The notes beneath the pieces are model-generated. The model was given only the letters and a program-made list of their open reading frames with translations. It did no database searches and was not told the origin of the DNA. Below are positions 7,122 to 15,380 of a DNA stretch of 64,000 nucleotides, piece after piece. Numbering within the stretch: the stretch's first letter is position 1; each line of letters opens with the position of its first letter. Made by a program: the position numbers and the translations under genes. This DNA comes from Rhizobium tibeticum (GTDB lineage: Bacteria; Pseudomonadota; Alphaproteobacteria; Rhizobiales; Rhizobiaceae): NCBI RefSeq assembly GCF_900110205.1, contig NZ_FOCV01000017.1, positions 1-64,000 of the forward strand, read 5' to 3'.

Positions 7122-7712
7122 TCAGCCAACCTGCTCCACTGCCAGAGTGCCTGCCGAAAGCGGCTTGATCAGAGAGGTTGCGGAGATGGTTGGATCGAGC
7201 CAGTCGGCCCAGGCGCTACGCTCGAGGATAACGATCTGCCGATCGTGGTATGGGGCAATATCAGGACCGGGCTCCATCGTCAGCATTGTGAAGGCTTGGC
7301 CCACCTCCGGCGTCTCTCGCCAGATGGCGGCTATGCAGAAAATCGGTTCCTCTTTCTTGGTGAACAGCCATTTGTCCTTGCGCTTTTTCTTCGGATCCTT
7401 GGGTTCCGTGAACTCGTAAAAGCCGTCGGCGATAATCAGGCAACGATTGGAGTTGAACGCCCGGCCTTCTGACCGGAAATTATACACCGGCCGCTTGTTC
7501 TGACCCGGCCAGCTCCATCGCCGCTGCACGAGCTCGGCCTCGTCGCGCACGCCCTCGATCGTTCTGACGATGGGGCCGATATCGGTGATCTTGACGTCCT
7601 CGCGCGCGTCGAGGTTCGGTCTGCCTTCGCTGAAACGGATCTTGATCTTGAGCTCGGCGAAGTCCTCGACGATCGACGCGACATCGACCATCAGCCTGTA
7701 GTCATTGCACAT
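7122..7712 (-). CDS. SOS response-associated peptidase (SRAP/YedK/HMCES family)
   Basis: The ATG at 7712 follows GGAGG at 7 bases and puts Cys at position 2 (MCNDYR), as the family requires: Met is removed and Cys2 forms a covalent thiazolidine with abasic sites in single-stranded DNA. Other expected parts are present: an N-x-R-x-E segment (NFRSEGRAF), the ADGFYEF motif with its catalytic Glu, and H-D-R within PYHDRQIVIL near residue 150. Length (196 aa) is slightly below E. coli YedK. Role: shielding abasic sites during replication-linked damage. The gene is monocistronic and converges on the upstream small-RNA region. Confidence 0.9.
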   Translation of the reverse strand: MCNDYRLMVDVASIVEDFAELKIKIRFSEGRPNLDAREDVKITDIGPIVRTIEGVRDEAELVQRRWSWPGQNKRPVYNFRSEGRAFNSNRCLIIADGFYEFTEPKDPKKKRKDKWLFTKKEEPIFCIAAIWRETPEVGQAFTMLTMEPGPDIAPYHDRQIVILERSAWADWLDPTISATSLIKPLSAGTLAVEQVG

Positions 7713-7921
7713 AGGCGCCCTCCGTTTCGCCGCAAACTGGTGCGCTCGAAACCGAAGCGGTTGAGGCAACACATGCCAAGAAACGGGCTCCATCCCGAAC
7801 GTGCCGCATGTTCAGTCTCATTGCAGCGCATGCCGCGAGATTAGCAGCTTTCTATCAGTCGTCATACGACGACAGTTAGGCGATTGCCCGCGACTGCCTT
7901 GGCGGCCCACTGCGGGTACGG

Positions 7922-8209
7922 CTAAATGTTCTTCAGAAGCCAGATTTTACCTGCCATCGTTATGCCATGAGCGGTTTCTTGCGCTGCAGCGTAAGGATTA
8001 AGGCTTTGCAGAAAGCCGAATTCTTTCAACTCTTCCAAAGTTGACGTGGTCAAGAATTTGACCTTTTGCGGTCGTTCCTTAAATCTATCGGTCTTCGCAT
8101 AGGTGACGGTGGCGTTCAGATGGGTCCATTTCTTCGGATCCGATGGAAACAGATCTCCATCTTTGGCGAGTTTCAGCCCCCTGATTTGCGTCGGCGTAAG
8201 CGTGATCAT
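7922..8209 (-). CDS. Conserved hypothetical protein, 95 aa
   Basis: The product starts MITLTPTQIRGLKLAKDGDL and ends ITMAGKIWLLKNI, framing a short basic domain with W-T-H and Y-A-K-T-D-R-F motifs. The Thr-Pro-Thr-Gln opening and MAGK-x-WLL ending look like a small rhizobial helix-turn-helix-like family of unknown role (recognised from memory, not searched). AAGGACC lies 12-18 bases upstream of the ATG, a weak ribosome binding site. Confidence 0.55.
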   Translation of the reverse strand: MITLTPTQIRGLKLAKDGDLFPSDPKKWTHLNATVTYAKTDRFKERPQKVKFLTTSTLEELKEFGFLQSLNPYAAAQETAHGITMAGKIWLLKNI

Positions 8210-8292
8210 CTGCAGTGTCTGGTCCTTGAAAGGTGTGAATTCGTTTGACGCGCGCGGCGATTTACACTGGCGGTCTACTCAGATTTCCTGAA

Positions 8293-9324
8293 TTAGGGGT
8301 TCGCCGCTGCTTCCCCGAAGGATATCAGCTTCCCCCTCGTTTCATCCCAGAGCACGAGCCTGACACATTGCAGGCTCTCCCATAATGTTATGCGGCCGAT
8401 GTCTGCCAGTTGAGGGTGGTCGCGCAATACTTCAGGAAGCCGGTAGTAGGGAATTCTGCTCGATAGGTGATGAACGTGGTGGATGCCGATATTGCCGGTG
8501 ATCCATCGGAGTGCCGGCGGCAGATCGTAGTGGGACGCGCCGTGGAGTGCAGCTTCGGCAAATCGCCACTCCTTGCCTTTCGACCAGTGGGTTTCCTCGA
8601 ACTGGTGCTGAACGTAGAAGAGCCACACACCCGCCGCTCCCGCCAAAGTGACGATCGGGAGGTGGATCGCGAGAAAGGGAACAAGTCCGACGGCCCATAT
8701 CATGGCGAGCGCGACGGCTGCGATCGCGAGATTGGTCGCCATGGTGGAGATCCACGGCAACGGACCATCGCCCATCATCCCAAAGGGCAAGCGCTGCTTG
8801 AAGAGGAAGAGCCAGGCGGGGCCGATGCCGAACATCACCAGCGGATGCCGGTAAAGGCGATAGCCGAGCCGCTTTAAGCGCGGGAGAGATCGATACTCGG
8901 CGACCGTCAGCGTGGTGATGTCGCCTGTGCCCCGCTCGTCGAGATTTCCTGCTGATGCGTGATGGGCGGCATGCGCCCGCCGCCAGTAGTCATAGGGGGT
9001 CAGCGTCAGAACACCAATGGCGCGCCCTGTCCAGTCGTCGAGACGCCGGCGGGCGAAGAACGAGCCGTGCCCGCAATCATGTTGAATCATGAAAAGCCGC
9101 AATAGAAACGCGGACGCCGGAACGACCGCTATCAGTCCGAGCCAGAAACCTTGGAAGAGGGATATGGACGCGCAAGCCCAAAAGGCGGCGAACGGGACGA
9201 CCGTAACCAGAAGCTCAAAGCCGCTCCGCCCGATGCGAGGCTGGCGGTATCTGGAAAGAACCTTCAGCCAAGCTCGAACATTATCCTCAGTAGACTCGGC
9301 AGGCATGTAGACACTGCTTTCCAT
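8293..9324 (-). CDS. Fatty acid desaturase (membrane di-iron, acyl-lipid type)
   Basis: A 343-aa polytopic protein with all three His boxes of membrane desaturases: HDCGH (82-86), HAAHH (118-122) and HHVHH (282-286), which bind the di-iron centre on the cytoplasmic side. Hydrophobic pairs at about 38-78 and 190-240 fit the usual four-span topology. The box pattern is that of the bacterial/plant delta-12/omega-6-like group, so the probable role is introducing a double bond into membrane lipid acyl chains. With a cold-shock gene and a DUF6481 gene upstream on the same strand, a role in membrane fluidity is plausible. Regiospecificity cannot be told from sequence. Confidence 0.85.
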   Translation of the reverse strand: MESSVYMPAESTEDNVRAWLKVLSRYRQPRIGRSGFELLVTVVPFAAFWACASISLFQGFWLGLIAVVPASAFLLRLFMIQHDCGHGSFFARRRLDDWTGRAIGVLTLTPYDYWRRAHAAHHASAGNLDERGTGDITTLTVAEYRSLPRLKRLGYRLYRHPLVMFGIGPAWLFLFKQRLPFGMMGDGPLPWISTMATNLAIAAVALAMIWAVGLVPFLAIHLPIVTLAGAAGVWLFYVQHQFEETHWSKGKEWRFAEAALHGASHYDLPPALRWITGNIGIHHVHHLSSRIPYYRLPEVLRDHPQLADIGRITLWESLQCVRLVLWDETRGKLISFGEAAANP

Positions 9325-9408
9325 GAACTCGATCCGTCTTTTTGGCCTCAGGCGCAGCGCCGCTGCAGCTTCGCGTAATTTGCCGGCTTCGGCCTGTCTT
9401 GAAAAATG

Positions 9409-9789
9409 TCAGGCTCTACGGGCCTTACGTGCCGCGTATCGACGATCACGTTCCGCCTTGCGAGCCGCTTCATCGGCGACATCCCGAGAAACTCGATCGT
9501 TGATAACGGCTTGCCGGGCTTCTGCCTCGGTCCGTTCGTCGGCTTCTGCGGCAGCCGCCAGTGCCGCCGCTTCTATCAGAACACGCTCGTGTTCCGCCTT
9601 CTTTGATGCTTCGCGGTCGGCGCGACGCGCTTGTCTGGCGGCAGCGATCGCTTCGCGTGCAGCAAGTCGTTCCCGCATCGCGGGATCGGTCGATTTCGGG
9701 GCAGACGCAAACTTCGCCAGAAGCTGCTTTTTGGCTTCCGCCGCAGAATTCCGCCGTTCGGCAAAGCCGTTGTCGCTTGGGTGTCTCAA
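9409..9789 (-). CDS. DUF6481 family protein (Ala/Arg/Glu-rich coiled-coil)
   Basis: A 126-aa product from a TTG start preceded by AGGAAG. The N-terminus has DNGFAERRNSAAEAKKQLL then a KFASAPKSTDP segment, matching DUF6481. The rest is a long charged helix rich in Ala, Arg and Glu (residues about 40-125) with a basic end YAARKARRA. In rhizobia such genes commonly sit next to cold-shock genes, as here. No enzymatic motif is seen; an RNA- or ribosome-associated role is only a guess. Confidence 0.75.
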   Translation of the reverse strand: MRHPSDNGFAERRNSAAEAKKQLLAKFASAPKSTDPAMRERLAAREAIAAARQARRADREASKKAEHERVLIEAAALAAAAEADERTEAEARQAVINDRVSRDVADEAARKAERDRRYAARKARRA

Positions 9790-9866
9790 CGTGTCTTCCT
9801 AGTTTGATTTTCAAAAGTCGGGAAAAGAGAAGGGGCATTCGTCGCGGTTTAGCGGGCCTTGCGACG

Positions 9867-9894
9867 AAAAAAGGCCAGGCATGTGCCTGACCTT
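9867..9894 (-). terminator. Factor-independent terminator after the cold-shock gene
   Basis: Read on the minus strand, AAGGTCAGGC and GCCTGGCCTT form a stem (one G-T wobble) closed by a short ACAT loop and followed by six T. It lies 55 bases past the cspA-type stop. Confidence 0.75.
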
Positions 9895-9948
9895 CTCAGT
9901 CGTCGCCCGCCGTGCCGGTACATCCGCGGTCATGGCAGGCGCTTAAGC

Positions 9949-10158
9949 TCATGCGGCCTGGAGCCGGCCGGCGGATATCCTGCCCGACTTCTGGTCGCGC
10001 TCGACCTCGTAGCCGAGCTTCTGTCCTTCGACGATCGAGCCCATTCCGGCCCGCTCAACAGCAGAAATGTGAACGAACACATCCGCACTGCCGTCGTCGG
10101 GCTGAATGAAGCCAAAGCCCTTCGTGGCATTGAACCATTTAACTGTGCCAGCGGTCAT
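9949..10158 (-). CDS. cspA: Cold-shock protein (CspA family)
   Basis: A 69-aa single cold-shock domain starting MTAGTVKWFN, with RNP1 KGFGFIQ (about 15-21) and RNP2 VFVHIS (about 28-33). Upstream in-frame ATGs exist, but this start gives the normal family length and has AAAGGG 8 bases away. These proteins bind single-stranded RNA and act as chaperones or antiterminators. The gene has its own terminator. Which rhizobial csp paralogue it is cannot be told. Confidence 0.92.
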   Translation of the reverse strand: MTAGTVKWFNATKGFGFIQPDDGSADVFVHISAVERAGMGSIVEGQKLGYEVERDQKSGRISAGRLQAA

Positions 10159-10203
10159 CACAAACCCTTTCATAGCAACGTTGATCACCGCTGGGCGATG
10201 CAC

Positions 10204-10848
10204 AGCGGCTAGTTTTCGACTTTTGAGAGGGGAAGTTCGTTACGAAGCGCCAAGCGCAGCAACAACAAATATCGGCAAAACAAAGTATCGATGCGCTCTG
10301 ATACATGGGGGAGCCAGGGGCGTCAACCTCCTCCAGCCGCCGCGCAGCGTACTTTACCCTATCGATGGCCGCGGCGGCCATCAGCTTGCCGTCGATGATG
10401 ACTGCAACAGGTTCGCTTCCGTTTCACACGTATTCGGCGCACATGCGGGCAAGGTCGTCCCAGAGGATTTCGGCGAAGCCGCGCAGTACGATGATTTCGA
10501 AGACGTCTTCGTCGACCCGCGTGATGTGCGCGGCGATGAGAAGATCCCTTAAGAGGCGACGACCTTGGCTGAACGAGTGGTGCTCGCAGTCGCTTGGCCC
10601 AAAGAGAGTGCGGAGTCCCTTCGGCGCGCTGGGATGAACTCGCCATTGTCTCGGCAAGGACGCCTGTTGCAGCATCGGACTCACTCGACCAGACGAAGGC
10701 ACAGCGGAAACCTGAAATAGAGCCAAACAGCATGGGCGATGATCGACGGTGGAAAACGATGGTTCCTATAACTGACGGTCGGCGTGGTCATGCAGACCGC
10801 TTACCTTTCCAATCGTTAAGCCCAGGACAAGATGACATCGCCGGCGGG
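10204..10848. other. Gene-poor stretch containing a decayed repeat copy
   Basis: The recognisable content is repeat copy 1 (10384-10538). The minus strand encodes broken pieces of a small protein that recurs near 12.3 kb. Nothing intact is seen. Confidence 0.5.
10384..10538. repeat. Direct repeat copy 1 (decayed small gene)
   Basis: About 155 bp nearly identical by eye to 12233-12386, in the same orientation. On the minus strand both read HITRVDED-x-FEIIVLRGFAE then LWDDLARMC, after which the frames break (a stop after AEYV here). A continuation in another frame (EPVAVIIDGKLMAAAAIDRVK) suggests a parent gene of about 100 aa. I do not recognise the family. Confidence 0.65.
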
Positions 10849-11352
10849 CTATTCCGCTTGACCCAGGCGGTTCTCGTCGTCAATCAGTATCAGTCTTGCT
10901 GGCGCGCGCTCACCCCATTCCCAAAGAACGAGGTTCAGATCCTCCCCCGTCGCGCCGGGGGCGAAGCTTCGGACGAGCAGACCATGATAGCCGCCGGCGG
11001 CGAGCCGCCTGGCGAAGTCCTGCGTTCTGGCCTCGCCGCTTGCCTTCATCTGATCGCGCCATGTCGGGTCTGAAATCGCGGCAGCATCCATTCCTTTGGC
11101 CTGAAGCGAATCTTCGTCGCGACTGTCGTAGACGCTCTCGAAAGCAGCGTCATAGGAGACGAGCGTTGTCGGTTGCAGGTTGCCGACCTGATTGGCCTCG
11201 CGCAACGCAGTCATCACGGATAGCGACGTGTAGAGCGCCGGCATCCCCTTTGTGTTGAACCTTCCGCCATAGAGTTCGGCTCCCCGGCCCGAGAATGGGT
11301 GGCGAGCATATATCGGGTTTAGTGCCCGATAGAGTTTACCTTCATATCGCAT
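10849..11352 (-). CDS. RES-domain toxin (NAD-degrading, MbcT/ParT-like)
   Basis: A 167-aa RES-domain protein. The expected features are present: an N-terminal LYRAL (Arg), GGRFNTKGMPALYTSLS with Arg and Tyr (about residues 30-46), ALREA with Glu, and the C-terminal W-G-E region. RES toxins deplete cellular NAD+ by phosphorolysis or ADP-ribosyl transfer. It lies 8 bases downstream of the Xre/DUF2384 antitoxin gene, the standard order for the pair. All core motifs look intact. Confidence 0.85.
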   Translation of the reverse strand: MRYEGKLYRALNPIYARHPFSGRGAELYGGRFNTKGMPALYTSLSVMTALREANQVGNLQPTTLVSYDAAFESVYDSRDEDSLQAKGMDAAAISDPTWRDQMKASGEARTQDFARRLAAGGYHGLLVRSFAPGATGEDLNLVLWEWGERAPARLILIDDENRLGQAE

Positions 11353-11360
11353 TAGCTGGG

Positions 11361-11711
11361 CTACGCGTGGATACCGGCGTCGACCGCGTCAATATAGTCG
11401 AGCACCTCATCCGCACGGCCGTCGCGCACCAGTTGCATGGCCGTCTGGCCCGAGAAACCAGGCAGGGGCTCGGAGCGATACCACGCATAGGCCATCAGTC
11501 CCGAGCCGAAGCGCGGCTCGACCTTGTTGACGACCTCGATCATCTCGCGCAGGCGACGCTGGGTCTTGCCGGAGCGGATACGGTCCTTGCGCTGAATCGC
11601 GTCCTTGCCGAGTCCGGCGGTGCGGGCGATTTCTTCGCTGGTCGTGCGGAAAACGTCCGCGATTTTACGCGGCGCAAACAGCCCGTTATCCGCATATTGA
11701 GCGAGTCCCAT
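11361..11711 (-). CDS. Xre/MbcA/ParS-family antitoxin (DUF2384)
   Basis: A 116-aa protein with an N-terminal helical segment containing an HTH-like IADVFRTTSEEIARTAGL (about residues 17-34) and the C-terminal DUF2384 toxin-binding domain: FGSGLMAYAWYRSEPLPGF, then G-x-TAMQLVRDGRADEVLDYI (about 68-108). Such antitoxins neutralise RES toxins and autorepress the operon. It is the promoter-proximal gene of the pair. Confidence 0.85.
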   Translation of the reverse strand: MGLAQYADNGLFAPRKIADVFRTTSEEIARTAGLGKDAIQRKDRIRSGKTQRRLREMIEVVNKVEPRFGSGLMAYAWYRSEPLPGFSGQTAMQLVRDGRADEVLDYIDAVDAGIHA

Positions 11712-12232
11712 TTCTCTTACCTTCGTTCCAGAATGCCAATCTCACTGACGATATATAGCGTCAGAAACAGCGGTGTTCAATCCGACAAGAGACCAAGGCG
11801 GAAGGAGGAAGGGAAAAGAGCTGGTTACAGATCGGCCGGACAGTCGGCGCTTGCGCTCAACCGCATGGCGTGATCCCGTCCCCTCGTCCTTTGCAGAGCT
11901 TCAAGCCCTGCTTGCTCAGCCCGACAGGCTCGGCCGCAGGTGCACTGGCCCGTCTGTCCACGGCTGTGGGGATGTCTTCGCGAAAGAAGACGAGGAAGGA
12001 CCGGCGTGAGGCAGCGTCCGCAACCCCGGAAGCGAGCGCAGCAGGTATGTGATGAAAATTAATTCGCGTGTCTTGCAGGAAATCCCGACAAGTCGCGCCA
12101 GACGAAGTCCACTTCGCAGGCCGTTGCGCCGCTGCCAGTGACCATCAAGGTCGTCGGCATCGTGCAGCAACAGATGTGACCGGTCATGGACTTTCATCCA
12201 GCGGCGACTAGATGTGCGCCGCGGTGCGATCT
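11712..12232. other. Gene-free stretch upstream of the toxin-antitoxin pair
   Basis: It should contain the promoter of the RES/Xre operon at its left end (an AT-rich GATATATAG near 11750). Otherwise no supported gene, repeat or RNA was seen. Confidence 0.4.
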
Positions 12233-12386
12233 GCTTGCCATCGATGATGACTGTAACAGGTTCGCTCCTGCTTCACGTATTCGGCGGCACATGCGGGCAA
12301 GGTCGTCCCACAGGCTTTCGGCGAAGCCGCGCAGTACGATGATTTCGAAGGCGTCTTCGTCGACTCGCGTGATGTGCGCCGCGATG
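12233..12386. repeat. Direct repeat copy 2 (decayed small gene)
   Basis: The partner of 10384-10538, same orientation, about 1.85 kb away. The minus-strand frame is longer here (12194-12523) and reads SVTWAVDLALSECAVGR before the shared HITRVDED block, then shifts out of the parental frame after LARMC. The pair brackets the RES/Xre module. Confidence 0.65.
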
Positions 12387-12858
12387 TGGCCGATCAGCGT
12401 GGTGGTGGAGCGGCCGACCGCACACTCCGAAAGCGCCAGATCGACGGCCCACGTCACGCTGGCTCCGCCTTTGAGGGCGTCATCGTATCGCAGGCAATTC
12501 CGCGGCCGATCCCGCCTGTCCAAAAGACGTCAAGGTAATGGACAAGGCTGGCCGGACCTGTCCGGAATCGTGCGTTGCAGGACAGTCTTCGCCACAGGCC
12601 GGTCCACCCGGCTCCTGAGAGTAGTAATGAGAGGCTCATCCTGCGTCTGCTTGCCGATCGGCTTGGCAGCCACGAGCTTGGCCCCTCGCGAGCGGCTTTC
12701 GCCACATTCAGATTGGCCCGGTCCTGCTCTACCAATGACAATAATCTTGTGAAAAATCCGAGACTAGGGCACAATTTATAAATGCACCTGTAGTGCGCAA
12801 CTATCTCAAATCCGGCCATTTCGCGCTGGGTGACAGCTTGCGTGGGAGGGTCGCGCCG
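12387..12858. other. Leader region upstream of the nuo cassette
   Basis: No intact gene is seen. An AT-rich patch (about 12740-12785, with TATAAA near 12777) may hold the nuoJ promoter, but spacing to any -35 is poor. I found no convincing FixK/Fnr box or sigma-54 -24/-12 element. Confidence 0.35.
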
Positions 12859-13359
12859 ATGGGTCAGGGGTTCTTTCTTCTGTTCGCGACGGTGTCCGTG
12901 ATTGCGGCCCTGACTGTGGTCGTGGCGCGCAATCCGGTTCACAGCGCATTGGCGTTGATGGCGTGTTTCCTGCAGATTTCTGCAATCTTCATCTTGCTCG
13001 AAGCGCCGTTGCTCGCCGTCATCCAGATCTTCGTCTATGTCGGCGCGATCATGGTCCTCTTCCTGTTCGTGATCATGATGATCGATGTGCGCGAAGCGGT
13101 GTTGCAGCGGTTCTTGCCGGGCGGCAACCTGCCGGCTCTGGTGCTGCTCGTCGTGCTTGGGGTCGAGATGCTCGTGCTGGTGCTACGGAGCGAGCGTTTT
13201 TCGGTAACCGAGCCCGCCGCCATGCGCGGCGGCGATGGGATCAGGCAACTCAGCACGACGCTTTTCGCTGACTACCTGCTGCCGTTTGAAGTCGCTTCCA
13301 TCATCTTGCTGGCGGCCTTGGTCGGCGCCATCGTGCTGGCGCGAAAGGAGCAGGGGTGA
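12859..13359 (+). CDS. nuoJ: NADH-quinone oxidoreductase subunit J
   Basis: A 166-aa integral membrane subunit. The ATG at 12859 follows GGGAGGGT at 7 bases, so it is chosen over an upstream in-frame start. Five hydrophobic spans are visible. VQIFVYVGAIMVLFLFVIMM (about residues 55-74) is the TM3 signature that contains the pi-bulge region gating the quinone-to-antiporter pathway. It opens the forward nuo operon, unlike the usual nuoA-first order, and overlaps nuoK at TGATG. Confidence 0.93.
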   Translation: MGQGFFLLFATVSVIAALTVVVARNPVHSALALMACFLQISAIFILLEAPLLAVIQIFVYVGAIMVLFLFVIMMIDVREAVLQRFLPGGNLPALVLLVVLGVEMLVLVLRSERFSVTEPAAMRGGDGIRQLSTTLFADYLLPFEVASIILLAALVGAIVLARKEQG

Positions 13360-13661
13360 TGGTTCCGCTCTCGTGGTACATCGTGCTCGGAGTGGTCCTG
13401 TTCGTGATTGGAGCGGCGGGCGTGCTGCTCAGGCGCAATATTCTGGTCGTGCTGATGTCGCTGGAGCTGCTGCTCAACTCGGTCAACATAAACTTCATCG
13501 CTTTTGGGCGTCAGTACGACGACTTTCGTGGACAGATCTTCGCGATCTTCGTCATCGCAATCACCGCGGCGGAGGTTGCCGTCGCCCTTGGCATCTTGGT
13601 CGCCTTTGTGAGGAACAAATCCACCCTCAAGGTCGACGATGTGACGATGATGAAAGGATAG
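13359..13661 (+). CDS. nuoK: NADH-quinone oxidoreductase subunit K
   Basis: A 100-aa protein with three TM helices and the two conserved membrane carboxylates expected of NuoK: Glu in MSLELLLNSVN (TM2) and Glu in TAAEVAVALGI (TM3). Both belong to the E-channel and hydrophilic axis of complex I. The ATG at 13359 overlaps the nuoJ stop, with AAGGAG 9 bases upstream; a GTG at 13356 is possible. Length and motifs are standard. Confidence 0.93.
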   Translation: MVPLSWYIVLGVVLFVIGAAGVLLRRNILVVLMSLELLLNSVNINFIAFGRQYDDFRGQIFAIFVIAITAAEVAVALGILVAFVRNKSTLKVDDVTMMKG

Positions 13662-13665
13662 CGGT

Positions 13666-15129
13666 TTGGACCCGGTGCTATCGATCCGGCCGCTGCTTGC
13701 CGTTGCCGTCCCAGGTCTGGCGGCTCTTGCGATTCTCCTTCTGAACAACCGCGAGAAACTCCGCGATGTCGTCTCGCCGATGGCGGCGATCGCCATGTTC
13801 GCGATTGTCGCCTCGATGGCACCTACCGTGCTGGCGGGCGGGACAATCGATTTGCGCCTGTTCGAGATCCTGCCGGGAATTGACTTCGCTTTCCGGGTCG
13901 ATGCGCTTGGCATGGTGTTTGCCACCGTCTCGTCGCTTTTGTGGATCGTGGCGGCGATCTATTCCATCGGCTATATGCGGCACTTGAACGAGCACGCGCA
14001 GACCCGGTTCTTCGCCTGCTTCGCCAGCAGTCTTGCGGCCGCCGCCGGCGGCGCTTTCGCCGCCAATCTGTTCACGCTGGTGATCTTTTACGAGGTGCTC
14101 AGCCTCGTTACCTATCCGCTCGTTTACCACCACGAGGACCATGAGGCATGGACGGGCAGCCGCAGGTACCTTGTCTATTTGATGGGCGCTTCGAAAAGCG
14201 CGCTTCTCGCCGCGCTGGCGCTGACCTACCACATTGCGGGATCGCTCGACTTTGTCGCGGGTGGGCTGCTGGCCGGGGTCAATGCCTCGGCGGCGCTGCT
14301 GACCGTCGTCTATTTCTGCTATCTCTTCGGCTTCGCCAAGGCAGCGGTGATGCCGATGCACGCTTGGCTGCCTGCCGCGATGGTGGCGCCGACACCGGTC
14401 AGCGCTCTCTTGCATGCGGTGGCCGTGGTCAAGATGGGCGTGTTCTGCGTGTTGCGGGTCGTGTTCGATATTTTCGGCACGAGGCTGGTGGACGGGCTGG
14501 GGCTCGGCATCGCCACGGCCTATCTGGTCTCGTTCACGATCCTGATGGCATCGATCTACGCACTGACGCGGGACGACTTAAAGGCGAGGCTCGCCTATTC
14601 GACAGTCAGCCAGCTTTCCTACATCGTGCTCGGCGTGGTTCTACTGTCTCCAGTCGCGATGGTCGGCGGGATCATTCACATCGCGGCGCATGCATTCTCC
14701 AAGATCACGCTGTTTTTCTGCGCCGGATCGATCTATTGCGCGTCTGGCAAGCGCAACGTCAGCGACATGGCCGGTATCGGCCGCCGGCTGCCGTGGACGA
14801 TGGGAGCATTTTTTGTCGCCTCGCTGAGCATGATCGGGGTGCCGCCGACCGCCGGCTTCGTCAGCAAATGGTATCTGGCCTGGGGCTCGGTGGAGGGGGG
14901 GCAAATCGCGTTCCTGATCGTGCTCCTGGCGAGCTCGGTCCTGAACGCCGCCTATTTTCTGCCGGTCAGCTATGTCGCCTTTTTCGGGACGGAGGCGCAG
15001 GAGAGCCCGGCGACAGTCCGTGAAATTCCGATGATAACAATCCCGCTGATCGCGACCGCCATCCTGTCGGTGTCGATGGGCATCTTCCCAGACTATTTCC
15101 TCGCCCTGGCACAAGGAGTTGTCAGATGA
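13666..15129 (+). CDS. MrpD/NuoN-like proton-translocating antiporter subunit (extra membrane subunit)
   Basis: A 487-aa protein of about 14 TM helices from the proton_antipo_M family. The TTG start has AAAGGA 7 bases upstream. Key charged residues are present: Glu in FYEVLSLVTYP (TM5), Lys in FGFAKAAVMPMHAWLP (TM7), and Lys in HAVAVVKMG (TM8). The PMHAWLPAAMVAPTPVSALL loop is closer to MrpD/hydrogenase-type antiporters than to NuoL. It sits between nuoK and the small 84-aa gene, with an ATGA overlap to the latter. Because NuoL-, NuoM- and NuoN-type subunits follow, this is a fourth antiporter module. Whether it pumps H+ or handles Na+ is open. Confidence 0.85.
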   Translation: MDPVLSIRPLLAVAVPGLAALAILLLNNREKLRDVVSPMAAIAMFAIVASMAPTVLAGGTIDLRLFEILPGIDFAFRVDALGMVFATVSSLLWIVAAIYSIGYMRHLNEHAQTRFFACFASSLAAAAGGAFAANLFTLVIFYEVLSLVTYPLVYHHEDHEAWTGSRRYLVYLMGASKSALLAALALTYHIAGSLDFVAGGLLAGVNASAALLTVVYFCYLFGFAKAAVMPMHAWLPAAMVAPTPVSALLHAVAVVKMGVFCVLRVVFDIFGTRLVDGLGLGIATAYLVSFTILMASIYALTRDDLKARLAYSTVSQLSYIVLGVVLLSPVAMVGGIIHIAAHAFSKITLFFCAGSIYCASGKRNVSDMAGIGRRLPWTMGAFFVASLSMIGVPPTAGFVSKWYLAWGSVEGGQIAFLIVLLASSVLNAAYFLPVSYVAFFGTEAQESPATVREIPMITIPLIATAILSVSMGIFPDYFLALAQGVVR

Positions 15130-15380
15130 TAAAGCGCGTGGTCGATTTCTTCGGCGACGAAGTATATGCCAGTCAGCGCCGCCGCCTGTTCTATCTCGCG
15201 CTCGTTCTGATCGTCGTCGCCGACTTTCTGGTCCCCCGCGAACACGCCGAATACCTGTGGGACCAACTGCCGGGGTGGTCGGCCGTCTACGGCTTCTTAT
15301 CCTGCGTTTTACTGATCTTCGTTTCCAAGTTCCTCGGCCATCAGGGCGGTCTCATGCGGCGCGAGGACTATTATGACTGA
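15126..15380 (+). CDS. Small membrane protein embedded in the nuo operon
   Basis: An 84-aa protein with two hydrophobic spans (about residues 21-38 and 50-68) and charged ends (MIKRVVDFFGDEVY and MRREDYYD). It overlaps the preceding antiporter gene by ATGA and the following one by 8 bases, so it is almost surely co-translated. No standard Nuo or Mrp subunit matches; MrpF-like and MrpG-like proteins have three spans. It may be an accessory or assembly factor, or a spacer subunit for the additional antiporter. Confidence 0.7.
   Translation: MIKRVVDFFGDEVYASQRRRLFYLALVLIVVADFLVPREHAEYLWDQLPGWSAVYGFLSCVLLIFVSKFLGHQGGLMRREDYYD

Noticed and set aside
6940..7419. Plus-strand frame opening with a helical segment (ENDLRLIALMRRCFAIKEKLTDL)
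   Set aside because: The first 50 or so residues look protein-like, but the frame then runs antisense through the SRAP gene. A C7 run near 7100 may mark a frameshift. Not enough support for a gene.
11773..12197. Short frames on both strands upstream of the antitoxin
   Set aside because: No ribosome binding site, no motif, and mutually overlapping; treated as non-coding.
12387..12858. Possible FixK/Fnr box or sigma-54 promoter before nuoJ
   Set aside because: Looked for TTGAT-N4-ATCAA and GG-N10-GC; GGCAC and ATGC occur but with the wrong spacing.
12454..12942. 162-aa minus-strand frame upstream of and overlapping nuoJ
   Set aside because: No recognisable motif; overlaps the nuoJ start and its ribosome binding site.
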